Notes under the pieces: generated by a model | Databases searched by the model: none | Seen by the model: only the letters and a program-made list of their open reading frames with translations | What the model was told of the DNA's origin: nothing | Made by a program: the position numbers and the translations under genes | From: Aestuariibius violaceus | Lineage (GTDB): Bacteria > Pseudomonadota > Alphaproteobacteria > Rhodobacterales > Rhodobacteraceae | Direction: 5' to 3' | NCBI RefSeq assembly: GCF_040779325.2 | Contig: NZ_JBFONT020000006.1 | Coordinates: 62,001 to 126,000 of the forward strand | Length of the DNA: 64,000 nucleotides | In this document: one piece after another, positions 16,831-27,325 of the stretch | Position numbering within the stretch: position 1 is the stretch's first letter | Layout: each line of letters begins with the position of its first letter

Positions 16831-17994
16831 ATGAAACGTTTTCTCAAATGGGCGGGTGTTGCCCTAATCGCCATCACCGTCCCGGCAGCCGCACTCGCCG
16901 TCTGGAACCGGGAAGAAATCGCACGCCTGCTCGCCGTCAACTCGCTCTTCGATGCGGACCGGATCGTAAGCAACTTCTCGGAAATGGAAGAGCTGTTTCT
17001 GACCCGTGACATGCCATTAGGCGAAGCACCCGTCCTGCCGCTTCTGGAAGGTCCACCGCTCACACCGCCTGACGGCTACGAGACATGGGTCCAAGACCGT
17101 GCGGTTACCTCGATCGTCGTCCTCGACCAGGGCCAGATCGTGTTGGAAGACTATCTTCTCGGCACCGAACCGACGGACCGCCGGATCTCCTGGTCTGTCG
17201 CAAAGAGCTATCTCTCGGTCCTCACCGGCATCCTGCTTGCCGAGGGGGCCATCGACAGTATCGACGATCCGGTGACCAACTACGTGCCTGAACTTGCCGG
17301 CACAGCCTATGATCAGGCCACCTTGCGCGATCTCCTCACGATGTCGTCCGGGGTTGTCTTTGACGAGGACTATCTTGACCCCAACTCCGATATAAACCGG
17401 ATGGGCCGCGTCCTCGCCCTCGGCCAGTCGATGGACGGCTTTACAAGCGGACTGACCGAATCTGAACGTGCTCCGGGTATTCGCTGGAACTACGTCTCGA
17501 TCGACACCCATGTGATCGGTATGGTGCTCCGCGGCGCGACGGGGCGCGAGATCCCAGATCTTCTTGCTGAAAAAGTCCTTGCGCCCATCGGGCTCGAAGA
17601 AACACCCGCCTACATCACCGACGGGCACGGCGTGGCCTTCGTGCTGGGTGGGCTCCTGATGACGACGCGGGACTATGCCCGCTTCGGCCGGATCATCGCT
17701 CAGGACGGCGCCGGGATCCTGCCCGCCGACTGGATCAAGGCATCGACGACCCCGCAGGCCAACACGATGCCCGGCGCGCGGCAATACGGCTATCAGTGGT
17801 GGGTCCCGGCCGACGCAAGGGAAGGGGAAGCCTTTGCTCACGGCATCTACGGGCAGTACATTTACATCGACCGGTCGCGCGATATCGTCATCGCGATGAG
17901 TGCCGCCGACCGTCAGTTTCGTTGGTCAAACGTGCAGCCCGGGAATATCGAGATGTTCCGCCGGATCTCGGACACCCTGATGGAGAGACGCTGA
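16831..17994 (+). CDS. serine hydrolase, beta-lactamase/PBP-like
   Basis: The 387-aa protein has an N-terminal membrane helix or uncleaved signal (about 5-24) and a class C beta-lactamase-like domain. SVAKSYLS (about 124-131) carries the SxxK nucleophile, a YVS box lies near 221, and the late HGIYGQ takes the place of the KTG-like triad. These enzymes act on esters or peptides at the envelope; the substrate is unknown. It follows the DUF2332 gene after 6 bp and precedes the DUF2237 gene by 1 bp, so all four genes from pth onward may be one operon. Confidence 0.85.
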   Translation: MKRFLKWAGVALIAITVPAAALAVWNREEIARLLAVNSLFDADRIVSNFSEMEELFLTRDMPLGEAPVLPLLEGPPLTPPDGYETWVQDRAVTSIVVLDQGQIVLEDYLLGTEPTDRRISWSVAKSYLSVLTGILLAEGAIDSIDDPVTNYVPELAGTAYDQATLRDLLTMSSGVVFDEDYLDPNSDINRMGRVLALGQSMDGFTSGLTESERAPGIRWNYVSIDTHVIGMVLRGATGREIPDLLAEKVLAPIGLEETPAYITDGHGVAFVLGGLLMTTRDYARFGRIIAQDGAGILPADWIKASTTPQANTMPGARQYGYQWWVPADAREGEAFAHGIYGQYIYIDRSRDIVIAMSAADRQFRWSNVQPGNIEMFRRISDTLMERR

Positions 17995-17995
17995 T

Positions 17996-18376
17996 ATGGA
18001 GAAAGATCCGTCGACCAACGTCCTCGGGGGAACGTTGCAGCCCTGCTCAACCGATCCGATGACCGGCTTCTTCCGCAATGGCGCCTGCGACACCTGCGCG
18101 GCCGACCAGGGCAGCCATACGGTCTGCGCCGAAATGACGGCAGAGTTCTTGGCCTTCTCGAAATACGTAGGCAATGACCTGTCCACGCCCCGGCCTGAGT
18201 TCAGTTTTCCCGGACTAAAGCCGGGCGATCACTGGTGCCTGTGCGCCGGGAGGTTTCTGCAAGCGGCGGAGGAGGGGTGCGCACCCAAGGTGCGCCTCGC
18301 TGCGACCCATCAACGCGCACTCGATATCGTGACGCTCGACGTCCTTCGCGCTCACGCATCCGATGCTGAGGTCTGA
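17996..18376 (+). CDS. DUF2237 family protein
   Basis: The 126-aa protein matches the DUF2237 pattern: NVLGGTLQPCSTDPMTGFFR at the start, GSHTVCAEMTAEFLAFSK in the middle and FPGLKPGDHWCLCAGR later. The conserved Cys residues suggest metal binding or redox function, but no role is established. The ATG lies one base past the serine hydrolase stop. Its 3' end overlaps the convergent LuxR-type gene by 25 bases. Confidence 0.88.
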   Translation: MEKDPSTNVLGGTLQPCSTDPMTGFFRNGACDTCAADQGSHTVCAEMTAEFLAFSKYVGNDLSTPRPEFSFPGLKPGDHWCLCAGRFLQAAEEGCAPKVRLAATHQRALDIVTLDVLRAHASDAEV

Positions 18377-18876
18377 TCAGCCGTCTTCGCCGTTAAGCCG
18401 TCGCCCATCAGATCATCGATGAAGAGGCTCAGAAGCTGGGGGCGTCCGCCCACCCCGGCCTTACGATAGATCGCATTGGTCTGTGCCTTGACCGTCCCTT
18501 CGGAGGTCTGGCGCATCCCTGCGATCTCAGCGGTCGAGAATCCCTTGATCGCAAACAGGGCGACATCCCGTTCCGCTGGCGTCAGCCCCCACTCACCGAA
18601 CCGTTCTTCCATTAGCTCCATGAAGGCGCCCGATGCAGCGCGCAGCTGTCCTTCGACCCGCTGATAGCGCCTCTGGATGTTCCGCAAGACGACCGCGCCC
18701 ATCACAGTACCAAGGACAAGCCCAAACGCGGCGCTGATTTCAATCGCCTCGTGGACTTGCCAGGAAATCGGCGCAGTTGTGATCCCGAGTATCGAAATCA
18801 GAATATCCGACACGAAGAAAACAGCGCAGGCAAACTGAATCAAAAGGACCACGCCAATGAGGATGGTGCGATTCAC
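18352..18876 (-). CDS. membrane-anchored LuxR-type HTH regulator
   Basis: The 174-aa protein has two membrane helices (about 5-30 and 45-65) and then a C-terminal LuxR/GerE helix-turn-helix (about 98-155: LTPAERDVALFAIKGFSTAEIA...). There is no receiver domain. It starts at GTG 18876, with AGGA eight bases upstream. A membrane-tethered regulator without a kinase partner could sense the envelope directly. It is the last gene of a run with two secreted acidic proteins, 30 bp after the previous one. Confidence 0.85.
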   Translation of the reverse strand: MNRTILIGVVLLIQFACAVFFVSDILISILGITTAPISWQVHEAIEISAAFGLVLGTVMGAVVLRNIQRRYQRVEGQLRAASGAFMELMEERFGEWGLTPAERDVALFAIKGFSTAEIAGMRQTSEGTVKAQTNAIYRKAGVGGRPQLLSLFIDDLMGDGLTAKTADQTSASDA

Positions 18877-18906
18877 AACGATGTCCTGGCTCAGAGAGCA
18901 GGCAGT

Positions 18907-19425
18907 TTAATCGTCGTCGTCTTCTCCGCCGTCGTCATCATCATCCCCCCCATCATCGTCGTCGTCATCTTGTTCGTCATCGTTGTCGCCGCCACCGGAA
19001 CCACCGCCTCCGCCAGAGCCGCCGCCGCCATCATCGTCGTTGTCGTCGTCCTCACGGCCGCCGGAGCCACCGCTTCCGCCGCCGCCGGATCCATTGTCAT
19101 CATTTTCGCCTGATCTGCCACCCGATCCGCCGCGTTCGTCGTCACTTCGCAAAATGGGAACAGCTGGTCGACGGCCATTCGTCGTTCTTGTCACGTCTCT
19201 CAAAATGACGCCGGTACTCGGTTCATAGACAATCTCGCGCTGCTGGTTGCCACGTGTCGCCACAAATCTGATCCGCCCAAGCAACGTTCGGTTGGTGTCT
19301 ACATCCGTGTAGCCCTGCGCTCGCAATTGCCGCGCAATGCTTTGCTCGGCGGTTTGCGCGACCGCCGGGCTCGGGGCGATGTGCCCGAGGATAAGGACCA
19401 TACAAACGACTAAGGATCTAATCAC
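18907..19425 (-). CDS. secreted PepSY-like protein with Gly/Asp-rich tail
   Basis: The 172-aa product has a signal peptide ending near AVAQ (residues 21-24), a small domain of about 60 residues (ARQLRAQGYTDVDTNRTLLG...) that resembles single PepSY-type domains, and a low-complexity tail from about residue 95 of Gly, Ser, Asp and Asn ending in a run of Asp. The GTG start at 19425 has GGAGAG upstream. The tail should bind cations or mineral. Gene order ties it to the EF-hand protein upstream and the membrane LuxR regulator downstream. Confidence 0.7.
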   Translation of the reverse strand: MIRSLVVCMVLILGHIAPSPAVAQTAEQSIARQLRAQGYTDVDTNRTLLGRIRFVATRGNQQREIVYEPSTGVILRDVTRTTNGRRPAVPILRSDDERGGSGGRSGENDDNGSGGGGSGGSGGREDDDNDDDGGGGSGGGGGSGGGDNDDEQDDDDDDGGDDDDDGGEDDDD

Positions 19426-19519
19426 GCTCTACTCTCCAGCAGCAGACCCCCGCCGGCACGCCGGCGAGGGTCGACTTCGTTCTTCTTAGTTCGAGACCAG
19501 TTGAGGATCAAACGACAGA

Positions 19520-19770
19520 TCAGTCGTCCTCATCATCGTCGTCGTCGTCCGAATCGCCGTCATCATCGTCGTCGTCGTTGTTGTCATCGGATTCGTCTTC
19601 ATCATCGTCGTCGTCGTCGTCGTCGGAATCATCGTCGTTATCATCTTCGTCGTCGTCATTATCATCCCGATCGTCATCGTCGTCGTCATCATCATCATCG
19701 TTGTCATCCGGAGCAGAAGTGCTGCCGTCATCGTCATCATCATCGTCACTCAACTCATCTGACGAAATCC
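19520..19770. repeat. GAC/GAT trinucleotide low-complexity tract
   Basis: The 3' half of the EF-hand gene is a near-continuous run of Asp codons, read on the plus strand as GTC and ATC triplets. A shorter similar tract occupies 18907-19000 in the neighbouring gene. Such microsatellite-like DNA can change length by slippage without shifting frame. Confidence 0.7.
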
Positions 19771-19969
19771 GGCCGTCATCGTCGTCGAACTCTCGAAGAA
19801 GACGGCTGGCCGTGCGGGTTCCGAACCGGTCTTCCAGTTCGCGGAACGACAGCTCTCCATCCCCGTTAGTGTCGATTTCTTCGAAGGGGACGCTCTGCGA
19901 CATCGCGGTGCTGCCAATCAGGATAAACGCGGTGGACAGGGCCGGGATAGCCAGGTTCTTGATGGTCAT
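19520..19969 (-). CDS. secreted EF-hand protein with poly-Asp tail
   Basis: The 149-aa product has a signal peptide, one canonical EF-hand loop (DTNGDGELSFRE, residues 33-44), a second loop that lacks the first Asp (FDDDDGRISSDE, 61-72), and a tail from about 75 to the end made almost wholly of Asp, Glu, Asn and Ser. The net charge is extremely negative, which suggests extracellular calcium binding. Two ATGs are in frame; I choose 19969 because AAGGA lies six bases before it, too close to the ATG at 19975. It is first in the operon with the PepSY-like and LuxR-type genes. Confidence 0.75.
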   Translation of the reverse strand: MTIKNLAIPALSTAFILIGSTAMSQSVPFEEIDTNGDGELSFRELEDRFGTRTASRLLREFDDDDGRISSDELSDDDDDDDGSTSAPDDNDDDDDDDDDDRDDNDDDEDDNDDDSDDDDDDDDEDESDDNNDDDDDDGDSDDDDDDEDD

Positions 19970-20120
19970 TGTCATTCCTTTCGGATCTTCTCGTCATTCA
20001 AGGTCGTAGTCCGGCCACGCCACTGCGTGCCGTCGAAAGCGAGAAGAGCGCCAATCGCGCCGCTGGCCCATTGCACTTGGGGTTATGTGGGGGAGGGTCT
20101 AACGCTCGGATGACGGCAAT

Positions 20121-20155
20121 AAACCTTCCGCCTAGGGGCTCTAGGCAGAAAGTTT
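20121..20155 (-). terminator. trpB terminator hairpin
   Basis: A 15-bp stem with a 5-nt loop lies 44 bp past the trpB stop. On the minus-strand RNA the two mismatches become G-U pairs, so the structure is meant for that strand. A short TTTATT follows. It separates trpB from the EF-hand operon. Confidence 0.55.
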
Positions 20156-20198
20156 ATAACGACAGGTCAAGAAACGTGCAGATCTGGTGCGTCGCAGC

Positions 20199-21425
20199 TT
20201 AACCCGACATGTTGACGCCCAGCGCCTTTGCCACAGTGAAGATGTCCTTATCCCCCCGGCCGCACATATTCATGCAGATGATGTGGTCCTTTGGCAGGTC
20301 CGGAGCAATCTTCATCACATGGGCCAAGGCATGAGACGGCTCCAAGGCAGGAATAATCCCCTCCATCTCGCAGCATAGCTGGAACGCCTCAAGCGCCTCT
20401 ACATCGGTGATCGCAACATATTCCGCACGGCCGATATCATGCAGCCACGCATGTTCCGGTCCGATCCCGGGATAGTCGAGCCCGGCAGAGATCGAAAACC
20501 CCTCCAGGATCTGCCCATCATCGTCCTGCAGCAGATAGGTCCGGTTCCCGTGCAACACGCCGGGTCGTCCGCCGGTCAGCGAAGCGCAGTGTTCCATCTT
20601 CTCGTTCACACCCTTGCCCCCGGCTTCGACGCCGATGACTTGGACATCCTTGTCATCAAGAAACGGATAGAACAGCCCCATCGCATTCGATCCGCCCCCG
20701 ATTGCCGCGATGATCGTGTCGGGCAGCCGCCCTTCAAGCTCCTGAAGCTGCGCCTTCGCCTCCTTGCCGATGATCGCCTGGAAGTCGCGCACCATTGCCG
20801 GATAGGGATGCGGGCCCGCAACCGTACCGATGCAATAGAACGTGTCACGCACGTTCGTGACCCAGTCCCTCAGCGCGTCGTTCATCGCGTCCTTCAGCGT
20901 GCCGCGTCCCGACGTCACCGGAACAACTTCGGCCCCGAGCAGCTTCATGCGGAAGACATTCGGGGCCTGCCGCTCGACATCATGCGCGCCCATATAGACG
21001 ACGCATTTCAACCCGAACTTCGCGCAAACCGTCGCCGTCGCAACCCCGTGCTGCCCGGCCCCCGTCTCTGCAATGATCCGGGTCTTACCCATCCGACGCG
21101 CGAGAATAATCTGGCCCAGCACATTGTTGATCTTATGGGCACCCGTATGGTTCAGCTCGTCCCGCTTAAGATAGATCTTCGCGCCGCCCAGATGCTCCGT
21201 CAGGCGCTCGGCGAGATACATCGGCGAGGGTCGACCCACGTAGTGCTTCCAGAGATAATCCATCTCCGCCCAGAAGCTCTCATCGGTCTTGGCGTACTCG
21301 TATTGCCGCTCAAGCTCCAGGATCAGGGGCATCAGCGTCTCTGACACGAACCGCCCGCCGAACTTGCCGAACCGTCCGTTCTCATCCGGTCCGTTCATGA
21401 AAGAGTTGAACAGGTCTTCGGGCAT
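20199..21425 (-). CDS. trpB: tryptophan synthase beta subunit
   Basis: The 408-aa PLP enzyme condenses indole with serine to give tryptophan. The PLP lysine is in HTGAHKINN (about residue 97), and the phosphate-binding GGGSNAMG follows near 240. Length is normal for TrpB1. trpA lies 15 kb away on the other strand, so the subunits are not co-transcribed here. The hairpin at 20121-20155 is its likely terminator. Confidence 0.97.
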   Translation of the reverse strand: MPEDLFNSFMNGPDENGRFGKFGGRFVSETLMPLILELERQYEYAKTDESFWAEMDYLWKHYVGRPSPMYLAERLTEHLGGAKIYLKRDELNHTGAHKINNVLGQIILARRMGKTRIIAETGAGQHGVATATVCAKFGLKCVVYMGAHDVERQAPNVFRMKLLGAEVVPVTSGRGTLKDAMNDALRDWVTNVRDTFYCIGTVAGPHPYPAMVRDFQAIIGKEAKAQLQELEGRLPDTIIAAIGGGSNAMGLFYPFLDDKDVQVIGVEAGGKGVNEKMEHCASLTGGRPGVLHGNRTYLLQDDDGQILEGFSISAGLDYPGIGPEHAWLHDIGRAEYVAITDVEALEAFQLCCEMEGIIPALEPSHALAHVMKIAPDLPKDHIICMNMCGRGDKDIFTVAKALGVNMSG

Positions 21426-21548
21426 GGCAGCGATATCCTGTGATCAGTAAGAAAGAGAGATCAGCTAAATCTGCCAATTCGCCTGTTGCGTCAATGGCGC
21501 GCGTCCGCTGGTCTGCGAAACTGACGCCGCTTTGCCCGTAGAAGAGCT

Positions 21549-21890
21549 CTAGCTCCGGCCCTTCTCTCTCTCCTCTTCGGGAAGAGCCTCCCACCACTTG
21601 GCGTAGGAGGAATTCCAGGGCGCTTTACGGCTCTCATCTGACGCACCATCGCTCCACCAGACAGGGCCACGCTCGCCCAACGCCCGTTTGGCATCCTCGA
21701 CCCGCGCTCTCGCTGCTTTCAGATCGGCCTCGGTTTCCGCTGAACGGACGGCGCGACGGGCCTCCATCAATGCCTTCACGTGACCATCCCGCTCGCGCTC
21801 CGACATCGCCGGGTTGGTCTTGCGCCACAGGCGACCCTTCGCGACGAAATATCTTCCGTCGGGGGTTTCCGGAAACACCTTGATTGCCAC
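21549..21890 (-). CDS. hypothetical protein
   Basis: I annotate 113 aa from a GTG at 21890. The frame is open further upstream into the acyl-CoA synthetase 3' flank, so the start is uncertain. Visible are an N-terminal beta segment (AIKVFPETPDG), then charged helices with Ala/Arg-rich heptads and ALGERGPVWWSDGA. I recall similar small proteins in related bacteria, but no function. It lies between trpB and the acyl-CoA synthetase, all on the minus strand. Confidence 0.6.
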   Translation of the reverse strand: MAIKVFPETPDGRYFVAKGRLWRKTNPAMSERERDGHVKALMEARRAVRSAETEADLKAARARVEDAKRALGERGPVWWSDGASDESRKAPWNSSYAKWWEALPEEEREKGRS

Positions 21891-21975
21891 ATCTGGGAAA
21901 TGCCAGACGACGCCTGAAGTTCCGGGGCTCTCGGTCTTGCTATCAAAGTCGCGACGGCATGCCGCGCTCTGTTGC

Positions 21976-23868
21976 CTAAGCAGCCCAATCCCACGGGCGG
22001 GTATAGTTCCCAAGGACGTGCCGCACCGCATCATCGTCGACATCGCCGTTGCGGGACAGTTTGGCGACAAGGCCGCGCTTCTTGTCCTCGACCACTTCGG
22101 CCACTTCGGCCTTCAGGTTGGCCTCAGCCAGCGCCTCGTCATAGATCCGCTTGATGGCCTTTTTGCGCAGGTCGGGCTTGAAGATCTTGCCGACGGCCGT
22201 CTTGGGCAGTTCGTCCAGGATCTCCACATGCTTGGGGATCGCGGCGCGTTCGTGGATATGCTCCTTGGCGAAATCGATCAGCTCCTCCGGGGTGATCTTC
22301 GCTCCGGCAACCAATTCGACGTAAGCGCAAGGCAACTCGCCCGCATGGGCATCGGGTTGGCCGATAGCGCCTGCAAAGGCAACGGCGTCGTGGCCGGCAA
22401 GCGCCTCTTCAATCTCGGCGGGATCGATATTGTGGCCACCGCGGATAATGAGGTCCTTCGCACGGCCCGTGATCCAGAGGTAGCCATCCTCATCGATCCG
22501 TCCGAGGTCCCCGGTGCGCAGGTAGCTGCGGTTACCCATCTCATCGTAGAGGCCGACATTCTTGTCCGGCTCCGTATAGGTCGCCCCGGGCGAAACGCCG
22601 GGGTTCGAGATACAGATCTCGCCAATCTGGCCAAGCGGCGTCTCCGCCGCGCCGTCCACGGTATGTTCCAAGATGCGGACATGGGTATAAGGGAACGGGA
22701 TCCCGATGGAGCCGACCTTCTTCTCACCCGCCGGCGGGTTGATCGACACAAGGCAGGTGGCTTCAGTCAGACCGTAACCTTCGCAGATGGTGACACCCGC
22801 GGCTTTCTCGAACCGGTTGTAAAGCTCGATCGGCAAGGGCGAAGAGCCGCAGAACGCGGTCGTCATCTTCGAGATATCCGCGTCGACCGGACGCTGCATC
22901 AGCGCCGACATGGCCGTCGGCACGGTGATCATGAATGTGATCCCGTAGCGTTCGCAGAGCTTCCAGAAGTTATCGAAGACGCCCTCGCCCCGATAGCCCT
23001 GCGGGGTCGGAAAGACGACATGGGCGCCGGATTTGAGCGAGGCGCCCATTACGACGATCGCTGCGAAAACATGGAACATCGGCAGCGGGCACATCAGCGC
23101 ATCCTTCTCGGTGAAGAGAAGGCGATGACCCAGCCAGCCGTTATAGACGATCCCGGAATAGCGGTGCTGGGCGACCTTGGGCATGCCCGTCGTGCCGCCG
23201 GTATGGAAATACGCCGCGATACGGTCCTCGGTTGCGTCGGCGAAATCCAGGCTCTTGTTCTGCTTGGCGCATTCCTCGGTAAAGCTCGCCAAGCGGGCGT
23301 TATGGGCAACCGGGTTCTTGGGGCGGATAAGGGGGACGATGAACTTCTTCAGCCCGGTGAGGTAGCGGTGCAGGTCGACCTCGATCACGTGCTTGACGTT
23401 GGGCGCCAGCCTGACCGCCTCAGCCGCCTTCTGGGCGACATCGGTCTTCGGGAAGGCCCTAAGCGTGACAAGAACCTTGGCACCGGTTTCCTTAAGGATC
23501 GCACCGATCTGTTCCGGCTCGAGTAGGGGATTGATCGGGTTCACGATCCCCGCGATCTGTCCCGCCACATAGGTGATGTTGGTCTCGTTGCAGTTCGGCA
23601 GGAGGTAAGCCACGACGTCCGTTTCACCGACCCCAAGAGAGCGGAACAGGTTCGCCGCCTGACAGACCTTGTCGTGATATTCTTTCCAGGTCAGCGTTTC
23701 CTTGGGATCGTTGGGACCCGAGAACAGCTGGTAGCTGACGGCAGGACGGTCGGGAAACTTTCCAGCGGTTTCAGCGAGCATCGCGTAGGTGGTCTTGGGG
23801 ACGTCCCGCTCCTCCCACGGCATCTCGGCTTCAATGGCGTTGCGGTCCGCGACAGATGCGAAACTCAT
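21976..23868 (-). CDS. acyl-CoA synthetase (AMP-forming)
   Basis: The 630-aa adenylate-forming ligase activates a carboxylic acid to its CoA thioester. HTGGTTGMPK (about 215-225) is the AMP-binding P-loop, GYGLTEAT the adenine motif, and YLRTGDLGRIDEDGYLWITGRAKDLII the hinge. The catalytic Lys is in PKTAVGKIFK. A C-terminal extension of about 50 residues (DDDAVRHVLGNYTRPWDW) goes beyond the usual domain. The substrate is unknown; medium- or long-chain fatty acids are likely. The gene is monocistronic or leads into the small gene downstream. Confidence 0.9.
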   Translation of the reverse strand: MSFASVADRNAIEAEMPWEERDVPKTTYAMLAETAGKFPDRPAVSYQLFSGPNDPKETLTWKEYHDKVCQAANLFRSLGVGETDVVAYLLPNCNETNITYVAGQIAGIVNPINPLLEPEQIGAILKETGAKVLVTLRAFPKTDVAQKAAEAVRLAPNVKHVIEVDLHRYLTGLKKFIVPLIRPKNPVAHNARLASFTEECAKQNKSLDFADATEDRIAAYFHTGGTTGMPKVAQHRYSGIVYNGWLGHRLLFTEKDALMCPLPMFHVFAAIVVMGASLKSGAHVVFPTPQGYRGEGVFDNFWKLCERYGITFMITVPTAMSALMQRPVDADISKMTTAFCGSSPLPIELYNRFEKAAGVTICEGYGLTEATCLVSINPPAGEKKVGSIGIPFPYTHVRILEHTVDGAAETPLGQIGEICISNPGVSPGATYTEPDKNVGLYDEMGNRSYLRTGDLGRIDEDGYLWITGRAKDLIIRGGHNIDPAEIEEALAGHDAVAFAGAIGQPDAHAGELPCAYVELVAGAKITPEELIDFAKEHIHERAAIPKHVEILDELPKTAVGKIFKPDLRKKAIKRIYDEALAEANLKAEVAEVVEDKKRGLVAKLSRNGDVDDDAVRHVLGNYTRPWDWAA

Positions 23869-23979
23869 AGATATCCTCCCTGTAGCCAGTGATCCGGCTC
23901 GTTCTCCTCGGCGAAGAAAGTGGGGGGATTTGACGCAGGCCGCAAGACTTACGCAGCGAAATGAGCGATCTCCGATCCG

Positions 23980-24906
23980 TCACTCGGACGCCAGATCCGG
24001 CTCTGACAGCCCTTTCGCAGCCGCAGCGCGGCGCACGACATCGCCGATCTCGGCGAATTGCTCTGCCAGCGGGCTGGTTTTGCGCCAGATCATCCCGACG
24101 GCACGGACAGGCTGCGGATCAGTAAGACGCGTAACGCAAACGGACGGCCAGCGCGCCTCGACGTCGATCGCCATGTCCGGGATCAGCGTCACACCAAGGC
24201 CCGCGCCCACCATCTGCACCAGCGTCGAAAGCGAACTGCCTGCAAGACCCGACGACGTGTTTTGTGCCGCAGGCAGGCCGCAAAAGGCGAGGGCCTGATC
24301 GCGGAAGCAATGCCCTTCGTCCAGCAGCAGAACGCGACGGTGATGCAAATCATCCCTCTCAGGTGCCGGCAGATCCGCTTCCGCCGCTGGGCGGACAAGG
24401 ACAAAGGGTTCCGAGAACAGTTCCACCTCGGTCAGCGTGGCCTCGCCCACCGGCAGTGCCACGATCGCCGCGTCCAGCCGCCCGTCAAGCAACTCCGCGA
24501 TCAGGCGGGACGTAATCGTTTCGTGAATGTCGAGGTCGATTTCAGGATGACTGCGCCCAAGTTCAGCCACCAGCGCAGGCAGCAGATAAGGGGCGATGGT
24601 CGGTATGATTCCAAGGTGAAGCCGCCCCGCCAGACGGTCGCGGGAGGCGCGTGCAAACTCGCCCAGTTCATCCACCGCCAGAAGCACGTCGCGGACACGG
24701 GCCGCAAACGCCTCTCCAAACCGGGTGGGGCGGACATGCCGGGCGCTGCGCTCAAAAAGGACAGTGCCGAGGGATTGCTCAAGCTCCTTGATCCTCATTG
24801 AAAGCGCCGGTTGCGAGATCGCGCATGCCTCCGCCGCACGGCCGAAATGCCCGTTCTCCATCACCGCCTGAAAATAGCGGAGCTGCTTTAGCGAGACGTC
24901 TTTCAT
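23980..24906 (-). CDS. oxyR: OxyR peroxide-sensing LysR regulator
   Basis: The 308-aa LysR-type protein has its helix-turn-helix at about 18-37 (HFGRAAEACAISQPALSMRI) and two Cys (C200 and C209) in DEGHCFRDQALAFC, the spacing of the redox disulfide of OxyR. It is divergent from katG, the classic target, across about 130 bp. The true start is ATG 24906; a TTG two codons upstream is also in frame. It should activate katG when oxidised by hydrogen peroxide. Confidence 0.95.
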   Translation of the reverse strand: MKDVSLKQLRYFQAVMENGHFGRAAEACAISQPALSMRIKELEQSLGTVLFERSARHVRPTRFGEAFAARVRDVLLAVDELGEFARASRDRLAGRLHLGIIPTIAPYLLPALVAELGRSHPEIDLDIHETITSRLIAELLDGRLDAAIVALPVGEATLTEVELFSEPFVLVRPAAEADLPAPERDDLHHRRVLLLDEGHCFRDQALAFCGLPAAQNTSSGLAGSSLSTLVQMVGAGLGVTLIPDMAIDVEARWPSVCVTRLTDPQPVRAVGMIWRKTSPLAEQFAEIGDVVRRAAAAKGLSEPDLASE

Positions 24907-25037
24907 AACCAAAAGATATCGACCCGATCAGAAGATGCAAATTCACCTTATTGCTGAATACGCTAGAATTAGAATCGTTATAGACTTTGGCGGACGCTCA
25001 CGCAGCGCCTTACCCAACAGCCAACAGGAGATTCGAT
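24907..25037. promoter_or_regulatory. shared oxyR-katG promoter region
   Basis: This 131-bp intergenic region is A+T-rich in its middle (24930-24990). It must hold both promoters and the OxyR sites. Several ATC/GAT and CTA/TAG steps spaced about ten bases apart are visible, but no clean four-element OxyR box can be assigned by eye. Confidence 0.5.
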
Positions 25038-27275
<2,238 letters not shown>

Positions 27276-27293
27276 GACACCGATAAAGCGATC

Positions 27294-27325
27294 AAGCGCA
27301 GGCGGGCCACCTCGCCTGCGCTTTT
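27294..27325 (+). terminator. katG terminator
   Basis: An 11-bp perfect stem (AAGCGCAGGCG with its complement at 27313-27323) has an 8-nt loop and runs into TTTT on the plus strand, 18 bp past the katG stop. It lies 1 bp from the stop of the convergent ABC gene and may serve both. Confidence 0.75.

Noticed and set aside
18907..19770. Repeated triplets that could suggest a CRISPR array or minisatellite element
   Set aside because: There are no spacer-repeat units; the repeats are Asp and Gly codons inside two open frames with signal peptides.
21814..23526. 570-aa plus-strand open frame
   Set aside because: Antisense of the acyl-CoA synthetase gene; His/Arg/Asp-rich composition typical of shadow frames.
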